Shown here one piece after another: positions 10,436 to 19,773 of a stretch of DNA of 64,000 bases. The position numbers and the translations under genes were made by a program. The notes beneath the pieces are model-generated. The model had not been told where the DNA came from. It did no database searches and was given only the letters and a program-made list of their open reading frames with translations. Within the stretch, counting starts at the first letter, position 1. Every line of letters begins with the position of its first letter. This DNA comes from Actinomadura alba. Lineage in GTDB: Bacteria; Actinomycetota; Actinomycetes; Streptosporangiales; Streptosporangiaceae. The stretch lies in the NCBI RefSeq assembly GCF_014323705.1, contig NZ_JABVEC010000001.1:496001-560000 (forward strand), given 5' to 3'.

Positions 10436-10452
10436 GTCTCACCATACGAGAC
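10436..10452. promoter_or_regulatory. Inverted repeat GTCTC-N7-GAGAC upstream of the ilvB leader
   Basis: The arms are GTCTC and GAGAC; one further mismatch-tolerant position on each side makes them 7 bases long. It is 50 bp upstream of the leader peptide start and overlaps the expected promoter region (a TAGAT hexamer follows at about 10423). An IclR-type branched-chain regulator (NdgR/AreB/LtbR family) is a plausible ligand, by analogy only. Confidence 0.4.
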
Positions 10453-10487
10453 ATAGTACGGGCTCAGCACCGCCGCCGGCGCCGACC

Positions 10488-10511
10488 GGCCGGATCCGTC
10501 GCGATCCGGCC
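10488..10511 (-). terminator. Terminator after the GGDEF-EAL gene
   Basis: A perfect 9-bp stem GGCCGGATC/GATCCGGCC with a 6-base loop, starting 2 bp past the stop codon at 10514. Confidence 0.65.
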
Positions 10512-10513
10512 CG

Positions 10514-13408
10514 TCATGCTCCGACGGCACCGGACAGGGGGATGCTCGCTCCGCCCTGACCGGCCGGCGGCGTGAGGTTCGTGCGCACGAGGGCCTGCGC
10601 CCGGCCCGGCGACATCGGGCGGGCCACGAGGAATCCCTGCCCGCGCGGGCACCCCATCTCGCGCAGCAACTCGAGCTGCTCGGGCCGCTCGATGCCCTCG
10701 GCCACGACGATGAGGCCCAGGTCGTGGCCCAGCCGTACGATCGTCCGGGTCAGCAGGGTGAGCGTCTCGTCCCGGCCCAGGCCGGCGACGAAGGACGGGT
10801 CGATCTTGATCATGTCGACCGGCAACTGCCCGAGATAGGCGAGCGAGGCGTAGCCGGTGCCGAAGTCGTCGATGGCGAGGCGCACGCCGAGCTCGCGCAG
10901 GGCCGAGAGCCGCTCGACGTTCTGGCCGGCGTCCTCGACCAGTACCTCCTCCTTCACCTCCAGGGTGAGTGCGTGCGGCGGCAGGCCGGTCTCCTCCAGC
11001 ACCTCGGCGACCGTCTCGACGAAGCGGGGGGCCGCGACCTGCCGGGCGGCCAGGTTCACCGAGAGGCCGATGTCCCAGGACGACTCCCGCCATCGGGCGA
11101 CCTCGGCGCATGCCTCGCGCAGTATCCAGTTGCCCAGCGGGATCATCAGACCGGATTCCTCGGCCGGGCCGATGAACTCCTCGGGCGGCACCGACACGCC
11201 GTCGCGCCACCAGCGCGCCAGGGCCTCGACACCGGTCACCCGCGAGGTCGCCAGCTCGACCACGGGCTGGAACTCCACTGCGAACTGCTCCTCGGCCAAC
11301 GCCCGCTGAAGGTCGCTGCCGAGCTCCAGCCGGCGTACGACGTCGGCGTGCATGTGCGCCGCGAAGATCTCCACCCGGCCGCCGCCGCGCTCCTTGGCGC
11401 GGGCCATCGCGAGGTCGGCGTTCCGGATCAGCTCGGCCGGATCGGTGCCCATCCGCCGGCCCCGTGGCGCGCGGGCGGCCTCGTCCTCGGTCGTACCGCC
11501 GTCCTCGCCGTCGTCCTCGCCCGCGAAGGCGACGCCGATGCTGGCGGTCAGCACGATGCCCCGGGTGCCCACCCGGTACGGCTCCGCCGACAGCGCGCGC
11601 AGCAGCCGTTCGGCCAGCTCGACCACGGACCGCCCTTCACCGGCGTTCTCGACGATGACGGCGAACTCGTCACCGCCCCACCGGGCCACGGTGTCCTCCG
11701 CCTGGACGGCGGCGCGCAGCCGCCGGGCGGCCTGGGCCAGTACCTGGTCGCCGGCGGCGTGCCCGGCCGAATCGTTCACGGCGGTGAAGCCGTCGAGGTC
11801 GGCAAAGACCACGGCGACCCGGCCGCCGTCGCGCTGGTGCGAGAGCACCTCGCCGGCCCGCTCCTCGAAGTACGCGCGGTTCGGCAACCCGGTGAGGCCG
11901 TCATGGAAGGTCAAGTGCGTCACCTGGCGCCGGAGTGCCGCCTGCTCACTGAGGTCCCTGGTGGTGACGAGCAGCCGCCCGCCGCCCTCCTCCTTGGAGT
12001 GGGCGTACGGTGAGATCGTCGACTCCGTCGGCAGCCAGGTGCCGTCGGCGGCCCGCATCCGGCAGGCCACCCGGAGCGTGTCCTGCTTCGGGCCGTCCGC
12101 CGAGGTCGCCGTGACGTCCCGCTCGCCCTCGAGGAAAGTGGCGAAGACGCTCTCGACCTTCGGCAGGTCCTCCGGGTGGACGATCTCATGGATGAGCCGT
12201 CCCAGCAGCTCGTCGGGACTGTAGCTGAAGGTCCGCTGCGCACCGGCGCTCACGTACTCGACGGTGCCGTCGAGACCACAGATGAGCACCACGTCGTTGA
12301 TGCTCTCGGCCAGCGCGCGAAAATGCTCCTCGCCGGTGTCGAACGACCGCCGCAGCCAATGGTTCTCCCGCAGGAGTTCGGCGAGCCTGACGAGCACCAC
12401 GATCACGGCCGAGCCGATGACCGCCTCGACGACGGGATCGAGGTCCTGCGAGTCGGTCAGGGCCCGGATGGCCAGGAAGACGGCCGCGGCCCCCGCGGCC
12501 GTCGCCGCGACGGCGGCGATGCCCAGGCCGCTCATGCGGCCGCGGGTCTCCTCCGTGCCCTTCTGCGGCGTCGCGTCCGCCGCACCGGGATCGGTTCCCT
12601 CGGAGGCGGGCCGGCTCCGCAGCCGTTCGTCCGTCCAGGGCACCGCCGCGAGGAGGAGCAGCCCGAGCACGCGGACGGCCTCGCCCGGATAGCCGGGGGT
12701 CGCGCCGCCGCGCAGCCGGACCACGGTCGTCACGATGTCCGCGGCGGCCACCGCGAGCAGCGCGCCGTAGGCGACCGCCGACGACCAGCGGCTGCCTCGT
12801 ACGGCACCGAGGGCGAAGGCCAGCGACGCGCACACCACCGCAACGTCGACCAGCGGGTACAGCAGCTCCAGGAAGAACTCCGGCGGTGACTCTCCGGATT
12901 CGTGGTAAAGCCTGCCGAAGAGCGCGACCCAGCCGATGATGAACACGGCGCACATGAGCAGGTAGGTGTCGGCTACGAACCGCAGCCAGTGCCGGGCCGA
13001 GCCGGGCAGCCGGACAATGGTCACGAAACCGGTGGCCAGCGCCACCACCGCGGCCAGGAAGAACAGGTCGGCGAGCGAGAGCGACACCACATCGTCGCTC
13101 AGCACGACCGCGGAGACCGCGTTGATCACACCGCCGACGCACCAGCACAAGGCCGCCACGCCGAACCAGCGCCATGAGTCCCTGCGGATCCGCGCGCTCT
13201 CACTGTCGGGCGAGGCGGCGGCCGACCGGCCGGCCGCGTGGAAGAGCGAGCCGGCGGCCGCGGCCGCCGTGAAAGCGGTTGCCCAGGACGCGATGGCCTC
13301 ACCGGCCTCGCCGAAGAGCGAACTCAGCACGAAGATCAGACCAACGGCCGCGACGGCGCCGGCCGGCAGCGCTCGGCGCGGCAGCCGCCTCGAGTCGTCG
13401 GCGCTCAT
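10514..13408 (-). CDS. Membrane PAS-GGDEF-EAL protein (c-di-GMP synthase/phosphodiesterase)
   Basis: A 964-aa protein with about eight to ten N-terminal membrane helices (residues 15-345), a PAS domain (about 360-490), a GGDEF domain (about 500-690) and an EAL domain (about 700-950). The GGDEF signature is intact (578-582, RWGGDEF). The inhibitory-site position RxxD reads QAED, so allosteric product inhibition is probably lost. The EAL motif (728-730), DDFGTGYASL, KIDPSFV, VAEGIE and QGF are all present, so phosphodiesterase activity is expected. Position next to ilvB matches a membrane GGDEF-EAL gene in Streptomyces (SCO5511, called CdgC as I recall). PAS input suggests redox or ligand sensing. 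It makes and/or degrades c-di-GMP, which controls development in this group. Confidence 0.92.
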   Translation of the reverse strand: MSADDSRRLPRRALPAGAVAAVGLIFVLSSLFGEAGEAIASWATAFTAAAAAGSLFHAAGRSAAASPDSESARIRRDSWRWFGVAALCWCVGGVINAVSAVVLSDDVVSLSLADLFFLAAVVALATGFVTIVRLPGSARHWLRFVADTYLLMCAVFIIGWVALFGRLYHESGESPPEFFLELLYPLVDVAVVCASLAFALGAVRGSRWSSAVAYGALLAVAAADIVTTVVRLRGGATPGYPGEAVRVLGLLLLAAVPWTDERLRSRPASEGTDPGAADATPQKGTEETRGRMSGLGIAAVAATAAGAAAVFLAIRALTDSQDLDPVVEAVIGSAVIVVLVRLAELLRENHWLRRSFDTGEEHFRALAESINDVVLICGLDGTVEYVSAGAQRTFSYSPDELLGRLIHEIVHPEDLPKVESVFATFLEGERDVTATSADGPKQDTLRVACRMRAADGTWLPTESTISPYAHSKEEGGGRLLVTTRDLSEQAALRRQVTHLTFHDGLTGLPNRAYFEERAGEVLSHQRDGGRVAVVFADLDGFTAVNDSAGHAAGDQVLAQAARRLRAAVQAEDTVARWGGDEFAVIVENAGEGRSVVELAERLLRALSAEPYRVGTRGIVLTASIGVAFAGEDDGEDGGTTEDEAARAPRGRRMGTDPAELIRNADLAMARAKERGGGRVEIFAAHMHADVVRRLELGSDLQRALAEEQFAVEFQPVVELATSRVTGVEALARWWRDGVSVPPEEFIGPAEESGLMIPLGNWILREACAEVARWRESSWDIGLSVNLAARQVAAPRFVETVAEVLEETGLPPHALTLEVKEEVLVEDAGQNVERLSALRELGVRLAIDDFGTGYASLAYLGQLPVDMIKIDPSFVAGLGRDETLTLLTRTIVRLGHDLGLIVVAEGIERPEQLELLREMGCPRGQGFLVARPMSPGRAQALVRTNLTPPAGQGGASIPLSGAVGA

Positions 13409-13835
13409 ATCATGCTCGCTCTCTGCCCCGGGTCGAGAAACTCGGCGTCATGTCCCCCGTCGACCACGTGCGTGGCCGCTCCCGGTCCGCGGGTATGAAG
13501 CCCCGCTCCCTCATCCGGGTCGGGCAGGCGCCGGCCAATGGCGCGAGAACGGCTCAGCCGGTCGTTTGTACGCAACGTCGTTTCATTACGGGCCGTGAGC
13601 CGCGGCTGCGGTTCTCGGAGGTGGACAGTTCGGTTCCTGTGGCCTTGCAGGGGGTGCCCCTGCGTCACCCAGGACGCTTACGCGGGTAGCGTTCCGAATC
13701 AATCTACGTTCCCTAGGTCACGGAGCGATTGAGGCTCAGCGTCCACCCGGCGACAACTGACAACGATGCCCACTCCGGAGACAGGTAAGTAAAGCTGTTT
13801 TGTCAAGGCGACTGCACATTTGGCGGACTGCACAG
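13409..13835. other. 427-bp intergenic region
   Basis: It lies upstream of the GGDEF-EAL gene and downstream of the hydroxyacid dehydrogenase, both on the minus strand, so it must hold the GGDEF-EAL promoter. It is slightly less GC-rich than its neighbours near 13680-13830. I see no convincing gene, RNA or operator. The 87-codon minus ORF that ends on the GGDEF-EAL start has poor third-position GC bias and is not called. Confidence 0.5.
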
Positions 13836-14747
13836 TCAGTAGGTTCCTGTGATCACGTTCTGCAGGTGCTCACCGGACAGGTGCCGCCGGAGCTGCTCCC
13901 GCACCAGCCGGGCGATCCGCCGGGTCGACGCGGGTGTGGAGCCCGCGACATGAGGGGTGATGAACACCCCTGGGCAGTGCCAGAGCGGGTGCTCGGGGGG
14001 CAGCGGTTCCGGGTCGGTCACGTCCATCGCCGCCCGCAGCCGTCCCCGCGAGGTCTCGGCGACCAGCGCCGAGGTGTCCACCACGGTCCCCCGCGCTGCG
14101 TTGACGAGCAGGGCGCCGTCCTTCATCCGGGCCAGGAACCCGGCGTCGGCCAGCCCCTTGGTCTCCGCCGTGGCCGGGACCAGCAGCACCACCACGTCGG
14201 CGGCCGGCAGCAGATCGGGCAGATCCTCGAGCGCGTGCACGCCGGGCCTGGCCGAGCGCGCCACCCGTACGATCTCGACCTCGAAGGGCTCCAGCCGCCG
14301 TTCGAGGGCCGCCCCGATCGAGCCGTAGCCCACGATCAGGACCTTCGCGTCGGTCAGCGTCTCGGTCCGGCGGTAGGCCCAGTGCTCCTCCCGCTGCGCG
14401 AGCGTGAACTCGGGGAACTCCCGCCGGCTCGCGATGATCGCGCCGACCGCCCACTCGGCGGTGCCCGCGTCATGTGCGCCCCGCGCGTTGCACAAGGTGA
14501 CACCGGCCGGGACATGCGGCCTGACGTGGTCCACCCCCGCCGTCTGCAGCTGCACCACCTGGAGTCTCGGCATGTGGTCCATGAGTTCCAGGCTCCGCGG
14601 GCGCGGCAGCAGCACCGGGACGTAGAACTCGACCCGGTCGGCCGGACCGGGCACGTCGTCTCCGCCGTCGTACAGCTCCACTCTCACACCGGGCAGATCC
14701 GCCACCGCCGTGGCGATCTCTTCCCTGGCCACCCATACCGTGCTCAT
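13836..14747 (-). CDS. D-isomer-specific 2-hydroxyacid dehydrogenase
   Basis: A 303-aa NAD(P)-dependent dehydrogenase of the GhrA/SerA-like superfamily. The nucleotide motif is VGYGSIG (in VLIVGYGSIGAALERRL), the catalytic Arg is in VNAARGTVVD, the Glu is in the DVTDPEPLPPEHPLW block and the His in FITPHVAGS. It lacks an ACT domain, so it is not a second SerA. Glyoxylate or hydroxypyruvate reduction is typical of such proteins, but the substrate cannot be read here. The second of two adjacent ATGs (14747) is chosen because GGAG lies six bases before it; the first (14750) would be too close. It is divergent from the sugar dehydrogenase gene. Confidence 0.88.
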   Translation of the reverse strand: MSTVWVAREEIATAVADLPGVRVELYDGGDDVPGPADRVEFYVPVLLPRPRSLELMDHMPRLQVVQLQTAGVDHVRPHVPAGVTLCNARGAHDAGTAEWAVGAIIASRREFPEFTLAQREEHWAYRRTETLTDAKVLIVGYGSIGAALERRLEPFEVEIVRVARSARPGVHALEDLPDLLPAADVVVLLVPATAETKGLADAGFLARMKDGALLVNAARGTVVDTSALVAETSRGRLRAAMDVTDPEPLPPEHPLWHCPGVFITPHVAGSTPASTRRIARLVREQLRRHLSGEHLQNVITGTY

Positions 14748-15051
14748 CATCCACTCCGTTCGCGGCAGGAGGCACCGGAACGCGGCCCCGGGGTGGCCGC
14801 TCCCGGCGTCACGCCTCCCGATCGTAGGGCTGATCTCCACCAGCCCGGCCAGGTCCCTCGGAACTCGATCACGTTCGCATCCGTAGGTAACAGTGAGAGG
14901 GCGTGACGGCACACCAGGCAGGGCACAACGGGCACGGCACAGCAGCACGGCACAGCAGGGCAGGGCAGGGCCCGGCAAGGGCACATCGAGAACGCGAGCG
15001 CACAGGACGCGGCACAGCGGACGGGACACGGTGTACGGACACGGAGCGGGC
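14748..15051. other. 304-bp divergent intergenic region with GGCACA-rich low-complexity stretch
   Basis: It holds the promoters of the hydroxyacid dehydrogenase (minus) and the sugar dehydrogenase (plus). Between about 14910 and 15020 the sequence is built from repeated GGCAC, GGCACAGC and GGGCA units without a fixed period, a purine/GCA-rich low-complexity block. No further gene is supported. Confidence 0.5.
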
Positions 15052-16245
15052 ATGACGGAACCGGACACGACGGGCGCCGGGCCGGGCGGGCGGCCGGCCA
15101 TCTCCTCCGCCACGGACCCCGCCGACGGCGGCGGACGCGGCACGGGCGCGATCCGGTGGCGCCCGGTCACCGTGATCGCGATGGTCGCCGCACTGGCCCT
15201 GCCCGCGTGCACCTCGGAATCGACCGGCGGGGCCCGCACGCCCGAGCCCCTGCCGAGCAGCGCCGCGCAGCCGGGCGGCACCCGGATCGGGCAGCCGCGG
15301 GATCTCGTCACCGGTCTGAAGGTTCCGTGGGCGATCGCGTTCCTGCCCGGTGGCGACGCGCTGGTCACCGAACGCGACACCGCGCGCCTGCTGCGGGTCA
15401 CCCCGGCCGGGCGGGTCACCGAGATCGGCACCGTCCCCGGAGTCGAGCCGGCCGGTGAGGGCGGTCTGCTCGGGGTCGCGGTGTCCCCGTCCTTCGACCG
15501 GGACCGGTACGTGTACCTCTACTTCACGGCCGCCTCCGACAACCGGGTCGTGCGCCTGCGCTACGACGAAGGCCTCGGTGTTCCCCGGCCGATCGTGACG
15601 GGCATCCCCAAGGGCGGCAACCACAACGGCGGGCGGCTGGCCTTCGGGCCCGACGGAATGCTGTACATCACCACGGGAGAGACCGGGGACGAACCCCTGG
15701 CGCAGGACCGCCGGTCGCTGGGCGGCAAGATCCTGCGGGTCCGGCCCGACGGGTCCCCGGCCCCGGGCAATCCGTTCGATTCCCGCGTCTACTCGTACGG
15801 GCACCGGAACGTCCAGGGAATCGCCTGGGACGAGCGGGGACGCCTGTACGCCACGGAGTTCGGGCAGAACCGCCTCGACGAGATCAACCGGATCGAGCAG
15901 GGCCGCAACTACGGCTGGCCCGAGGTCGAGGGAACCGGCGGTGGCGGCGATTACACCGACCCGCTCCTCACCTGGTCGACCGCGGAGGCCTCGCCGTCCG
16001 GGCTGGCCTATGCCGGAGGCTCACTCTGGGCGGCGGCACTGCGCGGCGAACGCCTCTGGCAGGTACCGCTCGGCCGCGACGGTACGGCGGGGCGGCCGAC
16101 GGCGCACCTCACCGGAACGTACGGGCGGCTGCGGGCGGTCGAGCGCGCCCCCGACGGGTCGCTGTGGGTCTCTACCAGCGACCACGACGGCCGTGGCGAC
16201 ATCAACGAGGGAGACGACCGGATCATCGTCATCCCCCTGCGGTGA
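15052..16245 (+). CDS. PQQ-dependent sugar dehydrogenase-like lipoprotein (GSDH family)
   Basis: A 397-aa exported protein. A hydrophobic segment ending in LALPAC (about residues 52-57) is a lipobox, so it should be anchored outside the membrane. The rest is a six-bladed beta-propeller of the soluble glucose dehydrogenase/GSDH family, with hallmark blocks LKVPWAIAFLPGGDALVTER, GGNHNGGRLAFGPDGMLYI, GHRNVQGIAWD and ATEFGQNRLDEIN. Family members oxidise aldose sugars with PQQ; many actinobacterial homologues have unproved activity. The ATG at 15052 has GGAG six bases upstream and leaves a twin-charged 40-residue leader before the signal. It ends 71 bp from the convergent gatB gene. Confidence 0.9.
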   Translation: MTEPDTTGAGPGGRPAISSATDPADGGGRGTGAIRWRPVTVIAMVAALALPACTSESTGGARTPEPLPSSAAQPGGTRIGQPRDLVTGLKVPWAIAFLPGGDALVTERDTARLLRVTPAGRVTEIGTVPGVEPAGEGGLLGVAVSPSFDRDRYVYLYFTAASDNRVVRLRYDEGLGVPRPIVTGIPKGGNHNGGRLAFGPDGMLYITTGETGDEPLAQDRRSLGGKILRVRPDGSPAPGNPFDSRVYSYGHRNVQGIAWDERGRLYATEFGQNRLDEINRIEQGRNYGWPEVEGTGGGGDYTDPLLTWSTAEASPSGLAYAGGSLWAAALRGERLWQVPLGRDGTAGRPTAHLTGTYGRLRAVERAPDGSLWVSTSDHDGRGDINEGDDRIIVIPLR

Positions 16246-16303
16246 CCACCGGCGCGCGGGCGCCGGCCGAGTTCGCACCGAACCCGCCGGCCTCCCGCCG
16301 AAC

Positions 16304-16335
16304 GCCGCTCAGCCGCTCAGCCGCTCAGCCGCTCC
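16304..16335. repeat. 8-bp tandem repeat (CCGCTCAG, nearly four copies) across the gatB stop codon
   Basis: The unit CCGCTCAG is present three times in full, followed by CCGCTCC. The gatB stop codon (16317-16319) lies inside the array. Because 8 is not a multiple of 3, loss or gain of a copy would change the GatB C-terminus. Confidence 0.8.
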
Positions 16336-17828
16336 AGGATCAGCTCGCGCGCGCGACCGGCGTCGGCCTGGCCGCGGGTGGCCTTCATGACGGCTCCGAC
16401 CAGCGCTCCGGCCGCAGCTACCTTGCCGGCGCGCACCTTGTCGGCCGCGTCGGCGTTGTCGGCGATCACCTGGTCGATGATGCCGGCGAGCGCCCCGTCG
16501 TCACTGACGATCTTGAGCCCGCGGGCGGCGGCGACCTCGTCCGGCGTCCCCTCCCCGGCGAGCACGCCCTCGAACACCTGGCGGGCCAGCTTGTCGTTCA
16601 GGTCACCGGCGGTCACCATCGCCTGCACGCGGGCCACCTGTTCGGCGGTGATCGGCAGCGCCGCCAGCTCGACCGCCAGCGCGGTCGCCCGGCGTGACAG
16701 CTCGTTCATCCACCACTTGCGCGCCGCGGCCGGGTCGGCGCCCGCCGCGATCGTCTGCTCGATCAGGTCGAGGGCACCGGCGTTGACCACATCCTGGAGC
16801 TCCTTGTCGGTGAGCCCCCAGTCGGCCTTGACGCGGGCCCGCCGGGCGGCGGGCCGCTCGGGCAGCCCCGCGCGCAACTCCTCGATCCAGTCGCCGGCCG
16901 GGGCGACCGGTACCAGGTCGGGCTCGGGGAAGTACCGGTAGTCCTGGGCCTCTTCCTTGCTCCGGCCGCTCGTCGTCGAGCCGGTGTCCTCGTGGAAGTG
17001 CCGGGTCTCCTGGATGATCCGCCCGCCGCCGGCGAGGATCCCGGCCTGCCGCTCGATCTCGTGCAGCACGGACCGCTCCACCGAGCGGAGCGAGTTGACG
17101 TTCTTTGTCTCGGTGCGGGTCCCCCACTGCGAGGAGCCCCGCGGCATCAGCGAGACGTTGACGTCACAGCGCATGGAGCCCTCCTCCATGCGGACGTCCG
17201 AGACGCCGAGGGCGCGCATGAGCTCGCGCAGCTCGGTGGCGTAGGCCCGGGCCACGAGCGGCGCTTTGGCCCCGGTCGCCTCGATCGGCTTGGTGACGAT
17301 CTCGACCAGCGGGATGCCGGCCCGGTTGTAGTCCACGAGCGAGTGGTCGGCACCGTGGATCCGGCCGGTGGAGCCGCCGACGTGCAGCGACTTGCCGGTG
17401 TCCTCCTCCATGTGCACCCGCTCGATGGCGATGCGGTGCACCTCGGGGCCGTCGTCGCCCTCGATCTCGACGTCGAGATGGCCCTCGACGCACAACGGCT
17501 CGTCGTACTGGGAGATCTGATAGTTCTTCGGCATGTCCGGATAGAAGTAGTTCTTCCGGGCGAACCGGCACCATTCCGCGATGGAACAGTTCAGCGCCAG
17601 GCCGATCTTGATGGTGCTCTCGATGGCCGCGCGGTTCACCACCGGCAGCGAGCCGGGCAGGCCGAGGCAGACCGGGCACACCTGGGTGTTCGGCTCGGCG
17701 CCGAAGGCGGTCGCGCAGCCGCAGAACATCTTGGAGCTCGTGCCCAGCTCGATGTGGGTCTCGATGCCCAGCACCGGCTCGTACCTCGCCAGCGCCTCGT
17801 CGTAGGGCATCAGCGTCTCGACGCTCAC
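16317..17828 (-). CDS. gatB: Asp-tRNA(Asn)/Glu-tRNA(Gln) amidotransferase subunit B
   Basis: The tRNA-binding subunit of GatCAB. It activates the side chain of Glu-tRNA(Gln) or Asp-tRNA(Asn) with ATP and transfers ammonia supplied by GatA. At 503 aa it has the usual N-terminal GatB catalytic cradle, starting after [15 protein letters not shown], with zinc-type cysteines in MFCGCA and [11 protein letters not shown], the substrate block [18 protein letters not shown], and the C-terminal helical and YqeY-like tail domains (from about residue 300). It is the last gene of gatC-gatA-gatB, 52 bp after gatA. The final residues LERLSG are encoded inside an 8-bp tandem repeat. Confidence 0.97.
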   Translation of the reverse strand: MSVETLMPYDEALARYEPVLGIETHIELGTSSKMFCGCATAFGAEPNTQVCPVCLGLPGSLPVVNRAAIESTIKIGLALNCSIAEWCRFARKNYFYPDMPKNYQISQYDEPLCVEGHLDVEIEGDDGPEVHRIAIERVHMEEDTGKSLHVGGSTGRIHGADHSLVDYNRAGIPLVEIVTKPIEATGAKAPLVARAYATELRELMRALGVSDVRMEEGSMRCDVNVSLMPRGSSQWGTRTETKNVNSLRSVERSVLHEIERQAGILAGGGRIIQETRHFHEDTGSTTSGRSKEEAQDYRYFPEPDLVPVAPAGDWIEELRAGLPERPAARRARVKADWGLTDKELQDVVNAGALDLIEQTIAAGADPAAARKWWMNELSRRATALAVELAALPITAEQVARVQAMVTAGDLNDKLARQVFEGVLAGEGTPDEVAAARGLKIVSDDGALAGIIDQVIADNADAADKVRAGKVAAAGALVGAVMKATRGQADAGRARELILERLSG

Positions 17829-17880
17829 AGGTCTCCCAATCCCTTCTGTGCCCGGCCCGTTCCGCGCCCGGCTCGATTCC

Positions 17881-19371
17881 TCACAGCTCTGGAGCCTTGG
17901 CCAGCAGCGGACCGCCCCAGCGATCGGCGAGTGCCGACTCGACGGCCGCGCCGACGCGGTAGACGCGGTCGTCCGCCAGCACCGGAGCCATGATCTGCAG
18001 GCCGACCGGAAGCCCGTCCTCGTCGGCGAGCCCGCACGGCACCGAGATCGCCGCGTTGCCCGCCAGGTTCGACGGGATGGTGCACAGGTCGGCGAGGTAC
18101 ATCGCCACGGGGTCGTCGGCCCGCTCGCCGAGCTCGAACGCCGACGTCGGCGTCGTGGGCGACACCAGTACGTCGACCTGCTCGAACGCGGCGTCGAAGT
18201 CGCGCGCGATGAGAGTACGGACCTGCTGCGCCTTGCCGTAGTAGGCGTCGTAGTAGCCGGACGACAGAGCGTAAGTACCCAGCATCATCCGCCGCTTCAC
18301 CTCGGCGCCGAAGCCCTCGGCCCGGGTGAGCGCCATGACCTCCTCGGCCGACCGGGTGCCGTCGTCGCCGACCCGCAGCCCGTAGCGCATCGCGTCGAAC
18401 CGGGCCAGGTTGGACGAGCACTCCGAGGGCGCGATGAGGTAGTAGGCAGGCAGCGCGTAGGTGAAGTTGGGGCAGGAGACCTCGATCACCTTGGCGCCGA
18501 GCGACTCCAGCAGCTCGACCGCCTCGCGGAAGCGGGCGAGAACACCCGGCTGGTACCCCTCTCCGTCGAACTCGCGCACCACGCCCACGCGCAGCCCGGC
18601 GACGTCGCCGTTGCGGGCGGCCGCCACGATGGAGGGCACCGGCTCGTCGATCGAGGTCGAGTCCATCGGATCGTGTCCCGAGAACGCCTCCTGCAGCAGG
18701 GCGGCGTCCAGGACCGTACGGGCCAGCGGACCGGGCGTGTCGAGGGAGGACGCGAAGGCGATCAGGCCGTACCTCGACGAGCCGCCGTAGGTCGGCTTCA
18801 TGCCGATCAGGCCGGTGACCGCGGCGGGCTGCCGGATCGAACCGCCGGTGTCGGTGCCGGTGGCCAGCGGCGCCTCGTAGGCCGCGACCGCGGCCGATGA
18901 GCCGCCGGACGAGCCGCCGGGGACCCGGGTCAGATCCCACGGGTTGCGGGACGGGCCGAACGCGCTGTTCTCCGTGGACGAGCCCATCGCGAACTCGTCC
19001 ATGTTGGTCTTGCCGAGAATGACCATGCCCGCCGCGCGTAGCCGGGCGGTGACGGTCGCGTCATAGGGCGGCAGCCAGCCTTCGAGGATCTTGGAGGCGG
19101 CCGTGGTCGGCATGTCCTTGGTGGTGAAGACGTCCTTGTGCGCGATCGGGACGCCGGCCAGCGGGCCGAGCTCCTCCCCCGCGGCACGCCGGGCGTCAAC
19201 GCCGCGCGCCTGCTCGAGGGTGGTGTCGGGATCGACGTGCAGGAACGCCTTGACCTGCCCGTCCACGGCCGCGATCCGGTCCAGATGCGCCTGCGCGACC
19301 TCGACGGCGGAGGTCTCACCAGAGGCGATGAGCTCGCCCAGCTCCGCGGCGGTCATCCGGGTCAGGCTCAT
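17881..19371 (-). CDS. gatA: Asp-tRNA(Asn)/Glu-tRNA(Gln) amidotransferase subunit A
   Basis: The glutaminase subunit of GatCAB, of the amidase-signature family. The 496-aa sequence shows the full Ser-cisSer-Lys triad: Lys79 (PIAHKDVF), Ser154 ([10 protein letters not shown]) and Ser178 ([12 protein letters not shown]). It releases ammonia from glutamine and channels it to GatB. The start at 19371 overlaps gatC by 4 bases, so translation is coupled. Length and motif spacing are standard. Confidence 0.97.
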   Translation of the reverse strand: MSLTRMTAAELGELIASGETSAVEVAQAHLDRIAAVDGQVKAFLHVDPDTTLEQARGVDARRAAGEELGPLAGVPIAHKDVFTTKDMPTTAASKILEGWLPPYDATVTARLRAAGMVILGKTNMDEFAMGSSTENSAFGPSRNPWDLTRVPGGSSGGSSAAVAAYEAPLATGTDTGGSIRQPAAVTGLIGMKPTYGGSSRYGLIAFASSLDTPGPLARTVLDAALLQEAFSGHDPMDSTSIDEPVPSIVAAARNGDVAGLRVGVVREFDGEGYQPGVLARFREAVELLESLGAKVIEVSCPNFTYALPAYYLIAPSECSSNLARFDAMRYGLRVGDDGTRSAEEVMALTRAEGFGAEVKRRMMLGTYALSSGYYDAYYGKAQQVRTLIARDFDAAFEQVDVLVSPTTPTSAFELGERADDPVAMYLADLCTIPSNLAGNAAISVPCGLADEDGLPVGLQIMAPVLADDRVYRVGAAVESALADRWGGPLLAKAPEL

Positions 19372-19664
19372 GACTCCTCCTCGAGGATCCGTGGCACCCG
19401 GAACCGGTCCCCCTCGGCGGCGGGCGCGCCGGCCAGCGCCTGGTCGGCGGTCAGGCAGGGGCGCACCTCGTCGGGCCGGAAGACGTTGGTCAGCGGCAGC
19501 GCGTGCGAGGTGGCCGGGATGTCCTCGGCCGCCACCTCCTGCACCCGCGCGACCGCGGAGATGATCACATCGAGCTGGGCGGCGAAATGGTCGAGCTCGT
19601 CATCGCCGAGCGCCAGCCGGGACAGCCGGGCGAGGTGAGCGACCTCGTCACGGGTGATGGGCAT
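19368..19664 (-). CDS. gatC: Asp-tRNA(Asn)/Glu-tRNA(Gln) amidotransferase subunit C
   Basis: A 98-aa belt subunit that wraps GatA and GatB together. It shows the typical N-terminus [19 protein letters not shown] and the [14 protein letters not shown] block. It is the first gene of gatCAB, overlapping gatA by 4 bases. A promoter-like TAGGAT hexamer lies about 40 bp upstream. Confidence 0.96.
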   Translation of the reverse strand: MPITRDEVAHLARLSRLALGDDELDHFAAQLDVIISAVARVQEVAAEDIPATSHALPLTNVFRPDEVRPCLTADQALAGAPAAEGDRFRVPRILEEES

Positions 19665-19696
19665 AGTCGGAAGCCGTTTCAGAGATCAATGGGTTC

Positions 19697-19711
19697 GACC
19701 CCATCCTATGG
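19697..19711 (-). promoter_or_regulatory. Probable gatC promoter region with CCCCAT-CCT-ATGGGG inverted repeat
   Basis: A perfect 6+3+6 palindrome 33 bp upstream of gatC. On the minus strand its centre reads CATAGGATGG, so a TAGGAT -10 box is embedded in the repeat. A protein bound there would block the promoter. Confidence 0.4.
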
Positions 19712-19773
19712 GGCGCGCGCTGCTGGAGCCCACCTGATTGACCTGGCCGCGCGCGCGACCTGGGACGTGGGGG

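Noticed and set aside
13405..13668. An 87-codon minus ORF whose stop overlaps the GGDEF-EAL start by ATGA
   Set aside because: Third-position GC bias is weak, there is no recognisable domain and no convincing ribosome-binding site. The overlap is probably chance.
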